Notes: generated from the sequence alone by a model not told the origin. DNA of 64,000 nt from Elusimicrobiota bacterium (GCA_016212795.1 JACRDT010000007.1:124001-188000); one strand, 5' to 3'. Positions 17,710 through 28,043 are shown, counted from the first letter of the stretch. A program made the numbers and translations.

Positions 17710-18051
17710 ATGCACAAAAAGAAAGCCGTTGCGACCAAGACTGAATCGAAGCCCGTGGCCGTCTCGAAGAGCGCAGCCTCCGTCACTATCGACTACCCGC
17801 GCCCCAACGAGAAGGTCATGCCGGGCCACTACACCGTCCGCGTCGCGGCGAGCGGGGGCACGCCCAACGTCGTCGTCTCCATCGACGGCGGCGAGTTCGC
17901 CCCTTGCCGCAGCGCCGCCGGCTACTGGTGGTTCGACTGGCAGGCTACCCCTGGACGGCATTCGCTCGTCGCCAGGATGCCCGAGAACGCCGTCGAGACC
18001 CGCGCTCGCCGCTTCGAAGTCATCGCCAACGGCAACGGCAACCACAACTAG
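17710..18051 (+). CDS. Small conserved protein with PCRxxxGYWWxDW motif (paralog of 1565-1873)
   Basis: VVSIDGGEFAPCRSAAGYWWFDWQATPGRHSLVAR; leaderless start behind a consensus promoter. Confidence 0.7.
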   Translation: MHKKKAVATKTESKPVAVSKSAASVTIDYPRPNEKVMPGHYTVRVAASGGTPNVVVSIDGGEFAPCRSAAGYWWFDWQATPGRHSLVARMPENAVETRARRFEVIANGNGNHN

Positions 18052-18054
18052 GTG

Positions 18055-18203
18055 CACGCGCGGCGAGGAATCCGCTGCGGATTCCCCGCCGTCGCGACGC
18101 CTTGAACGGCCTTTGTAGGTCCGCGCGCTTGGCGCACGGACGCATCAATGCCGTCAAGGTCGTACGCGGCAAGGAATCGCTTCGCGAATCCCTTGCCGCG
18201 TAG
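18055..18203. repeat. Composite palindromic element: two related hairpins flanking an inverted core
   Basis: GGCGAGGAATCCGCTGCGGATTCCCCGCC ... CGACGCCTTGAACGGC...GCCGTCAAGGTCG ... CGCGGCAAGGAATCGCTTCGCGAATCCCTTGCCGCG. Confidence 0.8.
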
Positions 18204-18204
18204 G

Positions 18205-20082
18205 CTAGAACTCCCGGAGCGCCTCGTCCGCGCCGCGCCGCATGTCGTACCAGTAGGAGGCCGCGGCCTCCGGGCGGTCCTGGGCGAAGAGGTCCAGCCA
18301 CTTCGAGAGCGCCGGGTCCTTGTTGCCCTCCACGTCCCGGAGCCTTCTCAAGGCCGACAGGACGAAGTCGACGTTGCGCTGCGGCTCCCAGAAGACGGCG
18401 GCGTTGCGGCTGTTGATGCGCGCGGCCGTCATGTCGATGCGGCGCAGGTACTCGTCCTTCTTCCCGTAGAGCGAGCCGATGATGTCGGGCATCATGTCCT
18501 CGGCCCAGCCGCGATGGAAGCGGCACATGCCCATGTTGTCGCAGAGGAGCTCCTTGCGCATGCGCTCGGCGCATCGCCGGCCGAGCTCCCGGGGCGGGAG
18601 GAAGTCGCCGTCGTAGAAGAAGTAGTACTTTCCCATCATGGCCATGGGCGCCAGGGCCCCGGGGACCCAGTACTGGTTGGGGGTCATCCAGCCGTTGCGG
18701 GCGTTGGCGTTGTACACGAAGGCGTCGAGGATCCGCTTGTCCTTGTCGCGCGCCAGGGCCCGGGCCAGCTTGCGCGCGCCGTGGCGCAGGTCGAGGACGC
18801 CCTTGCGCTGGATGACGGCGTCGAGCAGGGCGACCCCGAGGTCGGCGTTGTGCCGGGAGTCGGTCTCGACGCTGAAGCCCTCGGGCGACCAGCACGGCCG
18901 GCCGGACACGCCCAGCTCCGCGGGGGAGAGCCAGCCTTCGGCGAGGCATTCCATGAGCCAGGCCAGGACGCAGCCGATGGAGATCGCGTCGAACCCGTAG
19001 ACCGCCGCCCGCTCGTTGAGCTTCTCGGCGGCCGCCTGGTCGAAGACGCCGCTCAGCGGGCCCATCGTCTGGTAGGGCTCGTAGTCCTTCTTGAACTCCT
19101 TGTTCATCTTCTTGCACACCGCGACGCAGGGCTCGCCGCAGGTGGCGAACTGCTTCTTGGCGATGGTCTCCTCGTTGAACTGCCGCAGGTAGTGCCCGAC
19201 GACGAGCTTCTGGTGCAGCTCGACGCGCCGGGGCTCGTCCCAGTAGATGCTGCGGTAGTTGAACGACATCATCCGCCCCTTGAGGGTCGTGAAGTTGACG
19301 CCGAAGGTGCCCCCCGTCTTGACGTCTTCCTTGAAGCGGTACTTGGCGGTCGCGGCCAGGTCCTTGGCCGCGAGGCTCATCTGGTAGCGCCGCTGGAACC
19401 ACTCGTCGGCGACCTTGCGGTCCTTGAAGTCGTCGCCGACCACGGTCCCGCCGTAGATCACGGAGGCGATCCCGTGGGTCTGCAGCAGCTGGGAGCCCAG
19501 CCCGCCCCGGCCGGCCCAGGTGTCGACGAAGGTCAGCTTCCCGCTCCGGCACGGCGCGGACGCGATGGCGCCGAAGTCCGACTCGGCCGCCGCCGGGCCG
19601 ACCGCCAGGACGCGGGGGTCCTTCTCGTAGCGGCCGGCGTAGCGGGCCAGCGTGTGCTCGAGCAGCGCGAAGGTCCCCCCCCGTCCTTCCCGCCAGACCC
19701 GCTCCGTGTTGACCGGGGCGAGCTCCACCTCGATCTCCTCCGCGTGGCAGCGGTTGAGGTACAGGATGGACGGTTCGCAGGCCTTGCCCCGGATGGCGAC
19801 CATGTTCAGCCCGAGGTTGTCGAAGATCATCCCGGCGCCGCCCATCGACGAGACGAAGATGTTGTGCCAGCAGGCCGAGTAGCCCACGAAGAACAGCCGG
19901 TTCGTGCCCGGCAGGATCGAGCCGGCGAGGAGCCCCGTCCCGATGTTGAACGTCCGGTGGGTGGCCGTCAGGTGGAACCCCAGGTCGATCGGGCCGAAGA
20001 AATCGCCCACCTGGAAGCGGTTCATCCTGTAGTACCCCGTCCCGGCGTCGATGAACAGGACCTTGAGCGACGTCTGCATCAT
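18205..20082 (-). CDS. Aldehyde:ferredoxin oxidoreductase (tungsten-type AOR family)
   Basis: MNRFQVGDFFGPIDLGFHLTATHRTFNIGTGLLAGSILPGTNRLFFVGYSACWHNIFVSSMGGAG; CGEPCVAVCKK Fe-S cysteines; GFDAISIGCVLAWLMEC. Confidence 0.88.
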   Translation of the reverse strand: MMQTSLKVLFIDAGTGYYRMNRFQVGDFFGPIDLGFHLTATHRTFNIGTGLLAGSILPGTNRLFFVGYSACWHNIFVSSMGGAGMIFDNLGLNMVAIRGKACEPSILYLNRCHAEEIEVELAPVNTERVWREGRGGTFALLEHTLARYAGRYEKDPRVLAVGPAAAESDFGAIASAPCRSGKLTFVDTWAGRGGLGSQLLQTHGIASVIYGGTVVGDDFKDRKVADEWFQRRYQMSLAAKDLAATAKYRFKEDVKTGGTFGVNFTTLKGRMMSFNYRSIYWDEPRRVELHQKLVVGHYLRQFNEETIAKKQFATCGEPCVAVCKKMNKEFKKDYEPYQTMGPLSGVFDQAAAEKLNERAAVYGFDAISIGCVLAWLMECLAEGWLSPAELGVSGRPCWSPEGFSVETDSRHNADLGVALLDAVIQRKGVLDLRHGARKLARALARDKDKRILDAFVYNANARNGWMTPNQYWVPGALAPMAMMGKYYFFYDGDFLPPRELGRRCAERMRKELLCDNMGMCRFHRGWAEDMMPDIIGSLYGKKDEYLRRIDMTAARINSRNAAVFWEPQRNVDFVLSALRRLRDVEGNKDPALSKWLDLFAQDRPEAAASYWYDMRRGADEALREF

Positions 20083-20705
20083 CTCCGGTCGTCTTCGTCC
20101 GGTCCGGGACCGTCGGGCGGAGGAGGCATCATCCCCGGCTCGTCGCCGCCCTCCCCTCCTTCCATCCCGGGGCCGAACTCCTGCGGCGGCATCCCGCCTC
20201 GCCCTCGCTGGCGCATGCCGCCCGGCCCGTCCATCATGCCCTGCCGGCCGCCCCGCATGCCCATGCGGCCCCCGCCGCCGCCCTGGCCCATGCCGCGCGC
20301 CATGAGCTTCATGATGATCTCGTCGAAGCGCTCCTTCTGGTCCATGGTGAGGTTCTCGCGGATGCCTTCCTTCATCGCGAACATCTCCTTGCGCATCTTC
20401 TCCTGGATGGACTGCATCTCCCGGTGCAGGGATTCGAGCCGGGGCTTGGACTTGTCGACGGTGCCCTTGACCTTGTCTTGCTGCTCGGCGGTCAGTTCCA
20501 GCGCCTCGGCGAGCCGCTCGGAGAGCTTCTCGATGAACTGCTCGTGCTTCCCGGGCTTCTGCCCCTTCTCCCTGTCCGGCCCCCCCTCGGCCCGGGCCTT
20601 GGCGCCGGGGCCTTTGCCGGGTTTCTCCGCGCCGGCCTCGCCGGCGGACAGCAGCAGGACGGCGCTCACGGCCAGGACGGCTGACAACGATATCGCTTTG
20701 TTCAT
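20079..20705 (-). CDS. Periplasmic Spy/CpxP-like LTXXQ-motif protein
   Basis: Signal peptide; two LTxxQ motifs (LTAEQQDKV, LTMDQKERF); Met/Gly/Pro-rich tail. Confidence 0.75.
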   Translation of the reverse strand: MNKAISLSAVLAVSAVLLLSAGEAGAEKPGKGPGAKARAEGGPDREKGQKPGKHEQFIEKLSERLAEALELTAEQQDKVKGTVDKSKPRLESLHREMQSIQEKMRKEMFAMKEGIRENLTMDQKERFDEIIMKLMARGMGQGGGGGRMGMRGGRQGMMDGPGGMRQRGRGGMPPQEFGPGMEGGEGGDEPGMMPPPPDGPGPDEDDRR

Positions 20706-20732
20706 GTGGTGGTCCCCCTGTTGAGCACTATG

Positions 20733-21200
20733 CTAACACTCCGCCGCGGGCCGGTCAAGCCCGTAGTAGGCCCGGACCCGCCGGGAGCGCCTGAAGTAGC
20801 TCGTCCAGACGCCGCACCAGACCAGGGCGTGGAACGAGCCGCGCATGGACCGGGTGTCGGCGTCGGTCCACTGCCCGCCGTTGGCCCACAGGGCCGCGCC
20901 GGCTTCCAGGAACGCGAAGAGGACGGTGAGCGCCGCGATCCAGCCGATCAGCCGGATCACGCGGGCCGGCGTCCGGGGCGAGCGGTCCTTGATCGGCCGG
21001 AGCAGGCGGCAGGTCAGCCAGGCCGTGACGCCCAGGTCGGCCGTGGTGACGAGCGCTTCCGCGACCTGCCCGGCGGTCTCCGCGCCCAGAGTCGACAGCG
21101 CGCAGAGCGCCGCCATGGCCCCGCAGACCGCCACCCCGATCCAGTTGGCGACCTGGAAGAACCTGAGCCATCCCCCGAACTCGTTCAGCGGCGCCGGCAT
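20733..21200 (-). CDS. DUF2569-like small membrane protein
   Basis: GGWLRFFQVANWIGVAV... SFHALVWCGVWTSYFRRSRRVRAYYG. Confidence 0.65.
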   Translation of the reverse strand: MPAPLNEFGGWLRFFQVANWIGVAVCGAMAALCALSTLGAETAGQVAEALVTTADLGVTAWLTCRLLRPIKDRSPRTPARVIRLIGWIAALTVLFAFLEAGAALWANGGQWTDADTRSMRGSFHALVWCGVWTSYFRRSRRVRAYYGLDRPAAEC

Positions 21201-21294
21201 CGTTGCCCTCCCCTCGGACTTCTCCGATGATACTATTTCGCGGGGCGGGGCGGTCTTGCGCGGAGGACGCGCATTTGTTATCACTTCACCTGAG

Positions 21295-22278
21295 ATGACC
21301 GCCTGGTCCCTGGTCCTCCTGCTGGCGGCGCCGTGCCTCGGGGCCGTCGGCCGGGCGTCCGCGGCGTCCCCGAAGCCGGCCGGCCCGGCCGTCGTCCAGG
21401 TGGGCGGCTACCTCAACGACGTCCAGAACCTCGACCTGAAGTCCCACAGCTACGGCATCGACCTCTACCTGTGGTTCCGCTGGAGGGACAAGGACCTCGA
21501 CCCGGCCGCCAGCTTCGAGTTCATGAACCCCTTCGAGCTGTGGGGGCACGTGCGCACCGGGGCGTACCCCAAGCCCCTGCGCCTGCCCGACGGGACCTAT
21601 TACCAGGTGGTCCGCGACCAGGGGCGCTTCTGCCACAAGCTCAGGCTCTTCGACTATCCCTTCGACGAGCAGGACCTCACGGTCGAGCTGGAGGACGCCG
21701 ACCTGACCGTCGGCGGCCTGGTCTTCGAGGAGGATCCCAGGGGCTTCAAGATGAACCCGTCGTTGGAGCTGCCGGGGTTCGTCATCGGCCGCCCGGAGCT
21801 CAAGGTGGTCGAGTCCGCCTACGTCACGGATTTCGGCGACCCCCGCCCGAAGGGCAAGACCGCGCACTCCCGCGCGGTCATCAGGATCCCCATCGCGAGG
21901 CCCGTGTTCCCCTACGGGGTCAAGTTCCTGCTGCCGATCCTGTGCGTCATCTTCTGCGCGTCCCTCATGTTCATGTTCCACCCCAAGCACGTGGACTCGC
22001 GCGTGGGCATCGGCATCACGGCCCTGCTGACCATCGTGGCCCTCCAGATCACCCTCAACGACGGGCTGCCCGAGATCGGCTACCTGGTGCTCATGGACAA
22101 GGTCTACCTGAGCGCCTACATCTACGTCATCGCCGGGCTGGCCGTCGTGGTCAAGACCACCTGGCTCTTGGAGGAAGGGCAGTGCGACCGGGCCATCCGG
22201 CTCGACCGCCGGAGCCTGGTGCTCCTGACCCTGGCCTACATGGTCGCGCTGCTGCTCCTCCTCTCGCGCGTCCTCTAA
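21295..22278 (+). CDS. Prokaryotic pentameric ligand-gated ion channel (Cys-loop superfamily) homologue
   Basis: DLYLWFRWRDKDLDP, LRLFDYPFDEQDLTVELED, four C-terminal TM helices with RVGIGITALLTIVALQITLNDGLPEIGYLVLMDKVYLSAYIYV. Confidence 0.82.
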   Translation: MTAWSLVLLLAAPCLGAVGRASAASPKPAGPAVVQVGGYLNDVQNLDLKSHSYGIDLYLWFRWRDKDLDPAASFEFMNPFELWGHVRTGAYPKPLRLPDGTYYQVVRDQGRFCHKLRLFDYPFDEQDLTVELEDADLTVGGLVFEEDPRGFKMNPSLELPGFVIGRPELKVVESAYVTDFGDPRPKGKTAHSRAVIRIPIARPVFPYGVKFLLPILCVIFCASLMFMFHPKHVDSRVGIGITALLTIVALQITLNDGLPEIGYLVLMDKVYLSAYIYVIAGLAVVVKTTWLLEEGQCDRAIRLDRRSLVLLTLAYMVALLLLLSRVL

Positions 22279-22279
22279 G

Positions 22280-23500
22280 ATGCGGCGCTTGGTGCTCCCC
22301 GTCTTCGTCCTCGCGCTGTTGTCCCCGGCGACGGCCTTCCCCGCCGAGCGCGCCGGCCGCGCCCCCGCCGGACCCGGCCTGAAGAGCCTGCGGCGCTCGG
22401 CGCTGGCTGGCTCGGCCACGGCCCAATACGCCCTGGGCGCGGGCCTGAGGGAGCGCCGCGACTACGCCGCGGCCGCCGGCTGGCTGAGGAAGGCGGCCGC
22501 CCAGGGCCTGGCCGAAGCGCAGAACAGCCTCGGCGTCATGTACCTCAACGCCGAGGGCGTCCCCAGGGACTACGGCGAGGCCGCCTTGTGGCTGCGCCGG
22601 GCCGCCGACCAGGGCTCGGCCAAGGCCCAGTTCAACCTCGCGGCCATGTACATGGAAGGCACGGGCGTCGCCAAGGACGAGGACAAGGCTCGGGAGCTGT
22701 TCCTGAAGTCCGCGGCGCTGGGCGACGCGGACGCGCAGTTCAACGTCGGGGTCACGTACCGCGCCGGCCTGGGCGTCGAGAAGGACCCGGCCGCGGCCGT
22801 GGGCTGGTTTGGCAAGGCGGCCGGCCTCGGCCACCCGGCCGCCAAGACCGTGCTGGCGGAGATGCTCCTGCGCGGGGAGGGCGCGCCCAAGGACGCCGCG
22901 GCCGCCGTCGCGCTGCTCAAGGAGGCCGCCGCGCTGGGCCATGCCCAGGCGCACTACGGCCTGGGGCTGACGTACTACTTCGGCAGCGCGTCGGCCAAGG
23001 ACCACCGGGAGGCCATCAAGCATTTCGAGGAGGCCGCGGCGCGGAAGATCCCGGAGGCGCACACGGCCCTGGGCCTGGCCTACTACGAGGGGGTCGTGGT
23101 CCGGCGGGACTACAAGCTCGCCCGCCGCTGGTTCGAGCGGGCGGCGGCGCTGGGGCAGCTCCAGGCCGTCTACAACCTCGCCACCATGTACCGCGACGGG
23201 GAGGGCGCCAAGGAGGACCTCGGGGCCGCGCTGAGGCTCTACCGCGAGGCCGCCCTGAAGGGCGACGCCGATTCGCAGTACCAGCTGGGCCTGATGCACC
23301 TCGAGGGGAGGGGCACGCCCAAGGACAAGGTCTGGGGGTATGTCTGGGTCGCCATGGCCGCCGAGCGCGGGCATTCCTCGGCCAAGCTCATGGCGCAGGA
23401 CCTGGTCGTGGAGCTCGGGCCCGGCGGCGTCGCCTCGGCCAAGGAGCGGGCCGCGTCGCTCGACAAGGGGACCCCCACCAAGGGGACCCCAATAAAGTAG
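22280..23500 (+). CDS. Secreted Sel1-like repeat protein
   Basis: Many SLR units (AAAQGLAEAQNSLGVMYLNAEGVPRDYGEAALWLRRAADQGSAKAQFNLAAMYMEG). Confidence 0.92.
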   Translation: MRRLVLPVFVLALLSPATAFPAERAGRAPAGPGLKSLRRSALAGSATAQYALGAGLRERRDYAAAAGWLRKAAAQGLAEAQNSLGVMYLNAEGVPRDYGEAALWLRRAADQGSAKAQFNLAAMYMEGTGVAKDEDKARELFLKSAALGDADAQFNVGVTYRAGLGVEKDPAAAVGWFGKAAGLGHPAAKTVLAEMLLRGEGAPKDAAAAVALLKEAAALGHAQAHYGLGLTYYFGSASAKDHREAIKHFEEAAARKIPEAHTALGLAYYEGVVVRRDYKLARRWFERAAALGQLQAVYNLATMYRDGEGAKEDLGAALRLYREAALKGDADSQYQLGLMHLEGRGTPKDKVWGYVWVAMAAERGHSSAKLMAQDLVVELGPGGVASAKERAASLDKGTPTKGTPIK

Positions 23501-23503
23501 AAT
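23498..23503 (+). promoter_or_regulatory. -10 box TAGAAT, 6 nt from ATG at 23510
   Basis: TAGAAT-CAACCA-ATG. Confidence 0.5.
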
Positions 23504-23509
23504 CAACCA

Positions 23510-26089
23510 ATGGGCCGGTTCATCTGCATCCACGGGCATTTCTACCAGCCGCCGAGGGAGAACCCCTGGCTCAACGTCGTCGAGCGGGAGCCCTCGGCCC
23601 ACCCGGACCACGACTGGAACTGCCGCATCGCCCGGGAATGCTACGTCCCCAACGGCGCCGCGCGCATCATCAACCCCCGCGGCGAGATCGTGGACCTTGT
23701 CAACAACTATTCCTTCCTGAGCTTCGATTTCGGCCCGACCCTGCTGAGCTGGTTCGAGCATGAGCGGCCGTCCGAGTACCGGAGGATCATCGAGGCCGAC
23801 CGGCAGAGCTTCCGCAGGCTCGACGGCCACGGCAACGCCATCGCCCACGCCTACAACCACATGATCCTGCCGCTGGCCAACGAGCGGGACCTCGCCACGC
23901 AGATCCGCTGGGGCCTGGCCGACTTCAAGCACCGCTTCGGCCGCGACCCCGAGGCGATGTGGCTGCCCGAGACCGCGGCCAACGACGCGGTGCTCCGGGC
24001 CCTCATCGACCACGGGCTGTCCTACGTGATCCTTTCCAACCACCAGGCCCAGCGCTGCCGGCCGATCGGGAAGAAGGAATGGAAGGACGTGAGCTCGGGC
24101 TCCATCGACCCGGGGCACCCCTTCCGCTGGTTCGACCATACCGGCCCGTCGCGGGGGCAGGGCGTGCGGCACATCGACGTCTTCTTCTATGACGGGGGCA
24201 TCTCCCACGCGCTCTCGTTCGAGCGGATCCTCACCGACAGCAAGGCCGCCGCGGACCGGCTGGAGGGGGCCTTCGGCGGCGCCGCCGCCGGCCCTGGCAA
24301 GGGGGCGCAGCTCGTGACGGCCGCGACCGACGGCGAGACCTTCGGGCACCATCACGCCTTCGCCGAGATGGGCCTGGCGCACCTCTTCATGCACGAGCTC
24401 CCCGTCCGAAAGCTGCAGGCGGTCAACTACGGCTACTACCTCGCCCGCAACCCCCCCGCCTGGGAGGTGGAGCTCAAGCCGGGGGAGCAGGACATGGGGA
24501 CGTCCTGGAGCTGCGGCCACGGCCTGGGCCGCTGGATGGAGGACTGCGGCTGCGGCGCCCCGAAAGGCCAGGGGAGGTGGCGCAAGCCCATGCGCGACGC
24601 CATGGACTTCCTGAGGGACGCCATGACCTCCCTGTTCGAGGAGCACGGCGGGCGCCTGCTCAAGGACGTCTGGGCCGCGCGCGACGCCTATATCGGCGTC
24701 ATGCTCGACCGGAGCCAGGAGGGCGTGTCGCGCTTCCTGAAGGGCCACCTCAAGGTCGAGCCCACCCCGCAGGTCCAGGAGAGCGTCCTGCGCCTGATGG
24801 AGATGCAGAAGAACTGCCTCTTCATGTACACGAGCTGCGGGTGGTTCTTCGCGGACATCTCGGGCATCGAGGCCGTCCAGAACCTCAAGTACGCGGCCCG
24901 GGCCATCGAGCTGGCCAGCCGGGTCTCGGGGACGGACCTGGAGGACGATTTCGTCCAGCGCCTGCGCCTGGCCCCGTCGAACCATCCCGAGATCGGCGCC
25001 GACGGGGCCGCCGTCTACCGGAAGCTCGTGCGGCCCTCGGTCATCAGCCACGACCATGTCGCCGCGCAGTACGCGATGTCCCTCCTGTTCGACGACGGCC
25101 CCCGGAGGCCGCTTCCCGTGGCGATCGGAGGCGGCACGCCCGAGCCAGAAACGCCGGGCTCGGGCAGGGAGAACTACCACTACGACATCCGCCAGGGAGG
25201 CCTCGTGCGCCGCAGCACCGCCGGGATGCGGCTGCTGGCCGGCCGGGCCGCTTTCCAGAGCGGGATCACCCACAAGAGGTGGGAGAGGGCCTTCCTCGCC
25301 GTCGGGCTCCCGGACCAGACCGTCAAGGCCTTCGTCAGCGGCGAGTCCTTCTCGGAGGAGGACTATCAGGCGATGATCCGCAAGCTCCCCGCGGTGACCG
25401 GGTCGGAGCTCCTCGAGGGGCTCGAGTCCCTGAGGACGCCACTCTTCCCCGGCCGGGCCTTCGGGCTCCCGGACCTCCTGCCCGACGAGAGGGCGAGGAT
25501 CCTGTCGATGATCCTGGAGATGAAGTTCGCGGCCCTGCGGTCCCGGCGCGGCGAGTTCGTGGAGGAATACCTCCCGTTGGCGGAGCGGTTCGCGGGGTTG
25601 GGGCTGGCCGTCCCGTCCCTCGTGCGGGGCGAGCTGGAGCTGGCCCTGTGCCAGTGGATCGGCCGCCGGACCAGGGACCTCTGCGCTTCGGAGGCGGCCG
25701 GCAGGATCTTCGACGGGCCCCTCCCCGAGCTCGACGGCATGAGGGCGATGGCCGAGCGGGTGAAGAAGGCGGGGCTGTCGATGGTCTGCGGCGAGGCCGA
25801 CGAGGAGTGGTCGGCCCTGCTGGCGGACGCCATCGAGAGGCTGGAGACGAGGCTGTCGGACGCCGCGTTGGCGGCGTTCAAGGGCCTCGTGGAGGCGGGC
25901 CTCGAGATCGGGTTCAAGGGCTGGCGGGGCCCGACGGAGACCCGCTTCTTCCAACTGCTGCAGAAGAAGCGCTTCGGGCGGGGGCTCGCCCTGGACCCGG
26001 CCGGGCTCCTGGCCCTGGCGAAGCTGCTCAACATCGATGGAGAGGCGCTGCAAGAGCGCCTCGCTTCGGGCAAGGAGGCTAGGGCATGA
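23510..26089 (+). CDS. GH57-like glycoside hydrolase with DUF3536
   Basis: [69 protein letters not shown]. Confidence 0.88.
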   Translation: MGRFICIHGHFYQPPRENPWLNVVEREPSAHPDHDWNCRIARECYVPNGAARIINPRGEIVDLVNNYSFLSFDFGPTLLSWFEHERPSEYRRIIEADRQSFRRLDGHGNAIAHAYNHMILPLANERDLATQIRWGLADFKHRFGRDPEAMWLPETAANDAVLRALIDHGLSYVILSNHQAQRCRPIGKKEWKDVSSGSIDPGHPFRWFDHTGPSRGQGVRHIDVFFYDGGISHALSFERILTDSKAAADRLEGAFGGAAAGPGKGAQLVTAATDGETFGHHHAFAEMGLAHLFMHELPVRKLQAVNYGYYLARNPPAWEVELKPGEQDMGTSWSCGHGLGRWMEDCGCGAPKGQGRWRKPMRDAMDFLRDAMTSLFEEHGGRLLKDVWAARDAYIGVMLDRSQEGVSRFLKGHLKVEPTPQVQESVLRLMEMQKNCLFMYTSCGWFFADISGIEAVQNLKYAARAIELASRVSGTDLEDDFVQRLRLAPSNHPEIGADGAAVYRKLVRPSVISHDHVAAQYAMSLLFDDGPRRPLPVAIGGGTPEPETPGSGRENYHYDIRQGGLVRRSTAGMRLLAGRAAFQSGITHKRWERAFLAVGLPDQTVKAFVSGESFSEEDYQAMIRKLPAVTGSELLEGLESLRTPLFPGRAFGLPDLLPDERARILSMILEMKFAALRSRRGEFVEEYLPLAERFAGLGLAVPSLVRGELELALCQWIGRRTRDLCASEAAGRIFDGPLPELDGMRAMAERVKKAGLSMVCGEADEEWSALLADAIERLETRLSDAALAAFKGLVEAGLEIGFKGWRGPTETRFFQLLQKKRFGRGLALDPAGLLALAKLLNIDGEALQERLASGKEARA
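25127..25168. repeat. 42-nt palindromic element, copy 1 (in-frame in DUF3536 gene, encodes [14 protein letters not shown])
   Basis: GGAGGCGGCACGCCCGAGCCAGAAACGCCGGGCTCGGGCAGG; 9-bp stem, 10-nt loop. Confidence 0.9.
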
Positions 26090-27990
26090 ATCGTTTCCTG
26101 TCGGATTTCGACCTGCATCTTTTCGGCGAGGGGACCCATCTCCAGGTCTATGACAAGCTGGGCAGCCATCTCACCGCCGCCGGCGGCAAAGCCGGCGCGA
26201 GCTTCGCCGTGTGGGCGCCCAACGCCCAGGCCGTGTCGGTCGTCGGCGACTTCAACGGCTGGGAGGGCGAGCGCCACCGGATGAACCACCTGGGCCAGTC
26301 CGGGGTCTGGGAGCTCTTCATCCCCGGCGTCCGGCAGGGCGCGGCGTACAAGTACCGCCTGCGCGCCAAGAGCGGCGAGGTGCTGGAGAAGGCCGACCCG
26401 TACGCCTTCTTCTTCGAAGTCCCCCCGAAGTCGGCCTCCCTGGTGTGGGACCTCGGGGGCTACGCGTGGGGCGACGGGGCGTGGATGGAGGCCCGCGCCA
26501 AGGCCAATCCTCTCGACGGGCCCATCAACGTGTACGAATGCCATATCGGCTCCTGGCGGCGGGTGCCCGAGGAGGGCGACCGCCACCTGACCTACCGCGA
26601 ACTCGCCCACACCCTGCCCGAGTACGCCAAGTCCATGGGCTACACCCACGTCGAGCTCACCCCCATCATGGAGCATCCCTTCGGCGGCTCCTGGGGCTAC
26701 CAGACCCTCGGCTACTTCGCCCCGACGAGCCGCCACGGCACCCCCCAGGACTTCATGTACTTCGTCGACCGCTGCCACCAGCTCGGCGTCGGGGTCCTCC
26801 TCGACTGGGTGCCGTCGCACTTCGCGACCGACGGCCACGGCCTGGGCCGGTTCGACGGCACCTGCCTCTACGAGCACTCGGACCCCCGCGAGGGCTTCCA
26901 CCCGGACTGGGGGAGCTTCATCTTCAACTACGGCCGCCACGAGGTCAAGAACTTCCTGCTCTCGAGCGCGCTGTTCTGGCTCAAGGCGTACCACGCCGAC
27001 GGCTTGAGGGTCGACGCCGTCGCGTCCATGCTCTACCGGGACTACTCGCGCAAGGAAGGGGAATGGATCCCCAACAAGTACGGCGGCCGCGAGAACCTCG
27101 AGGCGGTGGAGTTCCTGAAGACCTTCAACACCGTCGCCCACCGGGACTGCCCGGGCGTCCTGACGGTCGCGGAGGAGTCCACCGCCTGGCCTCAGGTGAG
27201 CCGCCCCGTCCACCTGGGGGGCCTGGGCTTCTCCCTCAAGTGGAACATGGGCTGGATGCACGACATGCTCAGCTACATCTCCAAGGAGCCCATCCACCGC
27301 AAGTACCACCACAACGACGCGACGTTCGCGATGATCTACGCCTACCACGAGAACTTCATGCTCGTGATCTCCCACGACGAGGTGGTGCACGGCAAGCGCG
27401 CCCTCCTCGACAAGATGCCCGGCGACCTCTGGCAGAAGATGGCGAACATGAGGGTCTTCTACGCCTTCATGATGGGCTTCCCCGGCAAGAAGCTGCTGTT
27501 CATGGGCGCGGAGTTCGGGCAGTGGTACGAGTGGGACCACAACACGAGCCTCCAGTGGCACCTGGCCGACTTCCAGCCCCACCAGCAGCTCCAGGCCTTC
27601 GTCAAGGCGATCAACCACCTCTACCTCCAGGAGCCGTGCCTGCACCAGAAGGACTTCGACGCGGGCGGGTTCGAGTGGATCGACTGCAACGACTACGACA
27701 ACTCGGTGTTCACCATGCTGCGCTACGACCGCCATCGCCGGGAGTTCCTGGTTTTCGCCTGCAACTTCACGCCGGTCCCCCGGTACGGCTACCGGGTGGG
27801 CGTGCCGGCGGGCGGCTACTACCGGGAGGTACTCAACAGCGACTCGGAGTTCTTCGGCGGCAGCAACGTGGGCAACGCGGGCGGCGTCCACACCGAGGCC
27901 GTCCCCTGGCACGGCCGGCCCCACTCGGTCTGCCTGAACCTCCCCCCCCTGGGCGCCGTCATCCTCAAACCCGCCGGGGTCAGGTCTTGA
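26086..27990 (+). CDS. glgB: 1,4-alpha-glucan branching enzyme
   Basis: [75 protein letters not shown]. Confidence 0.96.
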   Translation: MNRFLSDFDLHLFGEGTHLQVYDKLGSHLTAAGGKAGASFAVWAPNAQAVSVVGDFNGWEGERHRMNHLGQSGVWELFIPGVRQGAAYKYRLRAKSGEVLEKADPYAFFFEVPPKSASLVWDLGGYAWGDGAWMEARAKANPLDGPINVYECHIGSWRRVPEEGDRHLTYRELAHTLPEYAKSMGYTHVELTPIMEHPFGGSWGYQTLGYFAPTSRHGTPQDFMYFVDRCHQLGVGVLLDWVPSHFATDGHGLGRFDGTCLYEHSDPREGFHPDWGSFIFNYGRHEVKNFLLSSALFWLKAYHADGLRVDAVASMLYRDYSRKEGEWIPNKYGGRENLEAVEFLKTFNTVAHRDCPGVLTVAEESTAWPQVSRPVHLGGLGFSLKWNMGWMHDMLSYISKEPIHRKYHHNDATFAMIYAYHENFMLVISHDEVVHGKRALLDKMPGDLWQKMANMRVFYAFMMGFPGKKLLFMGAEFGQWYEWDHNTSLQWHLADFQPHQQLQAFVKAINHLYLQEPCLHQKDFDAGGFEWIDCNDYDNSVFTMLRYDRHRREFLVFACNFTPVPRYGYRVGVPAGGYYREVLNSDSEFFGGSNVGNAGGVHTEAVPWHGRPHSVCLNLPPLGAVILKPAGVRS

Positions 27991-28043
27991 CTCTTTACTC
28001 TTCACGCCGGCAGGCGTTCTCGGGATGAAGCTTCGCGCCGAGG

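Noticed and set aside
22151-26053. 1300-aa minus-strand ORF opposite pLGIC, Sel1 and DUF3536 genes
   Set aside because: Antisense shadow ORF of low-complexity composition; opposite strand encodes three recognisable families.
25366-28005. 879-aa minus-strand ORF opposite GlgB
   Set aside because: Shadow ORF; GlgB on the plus strand is unambiguous.
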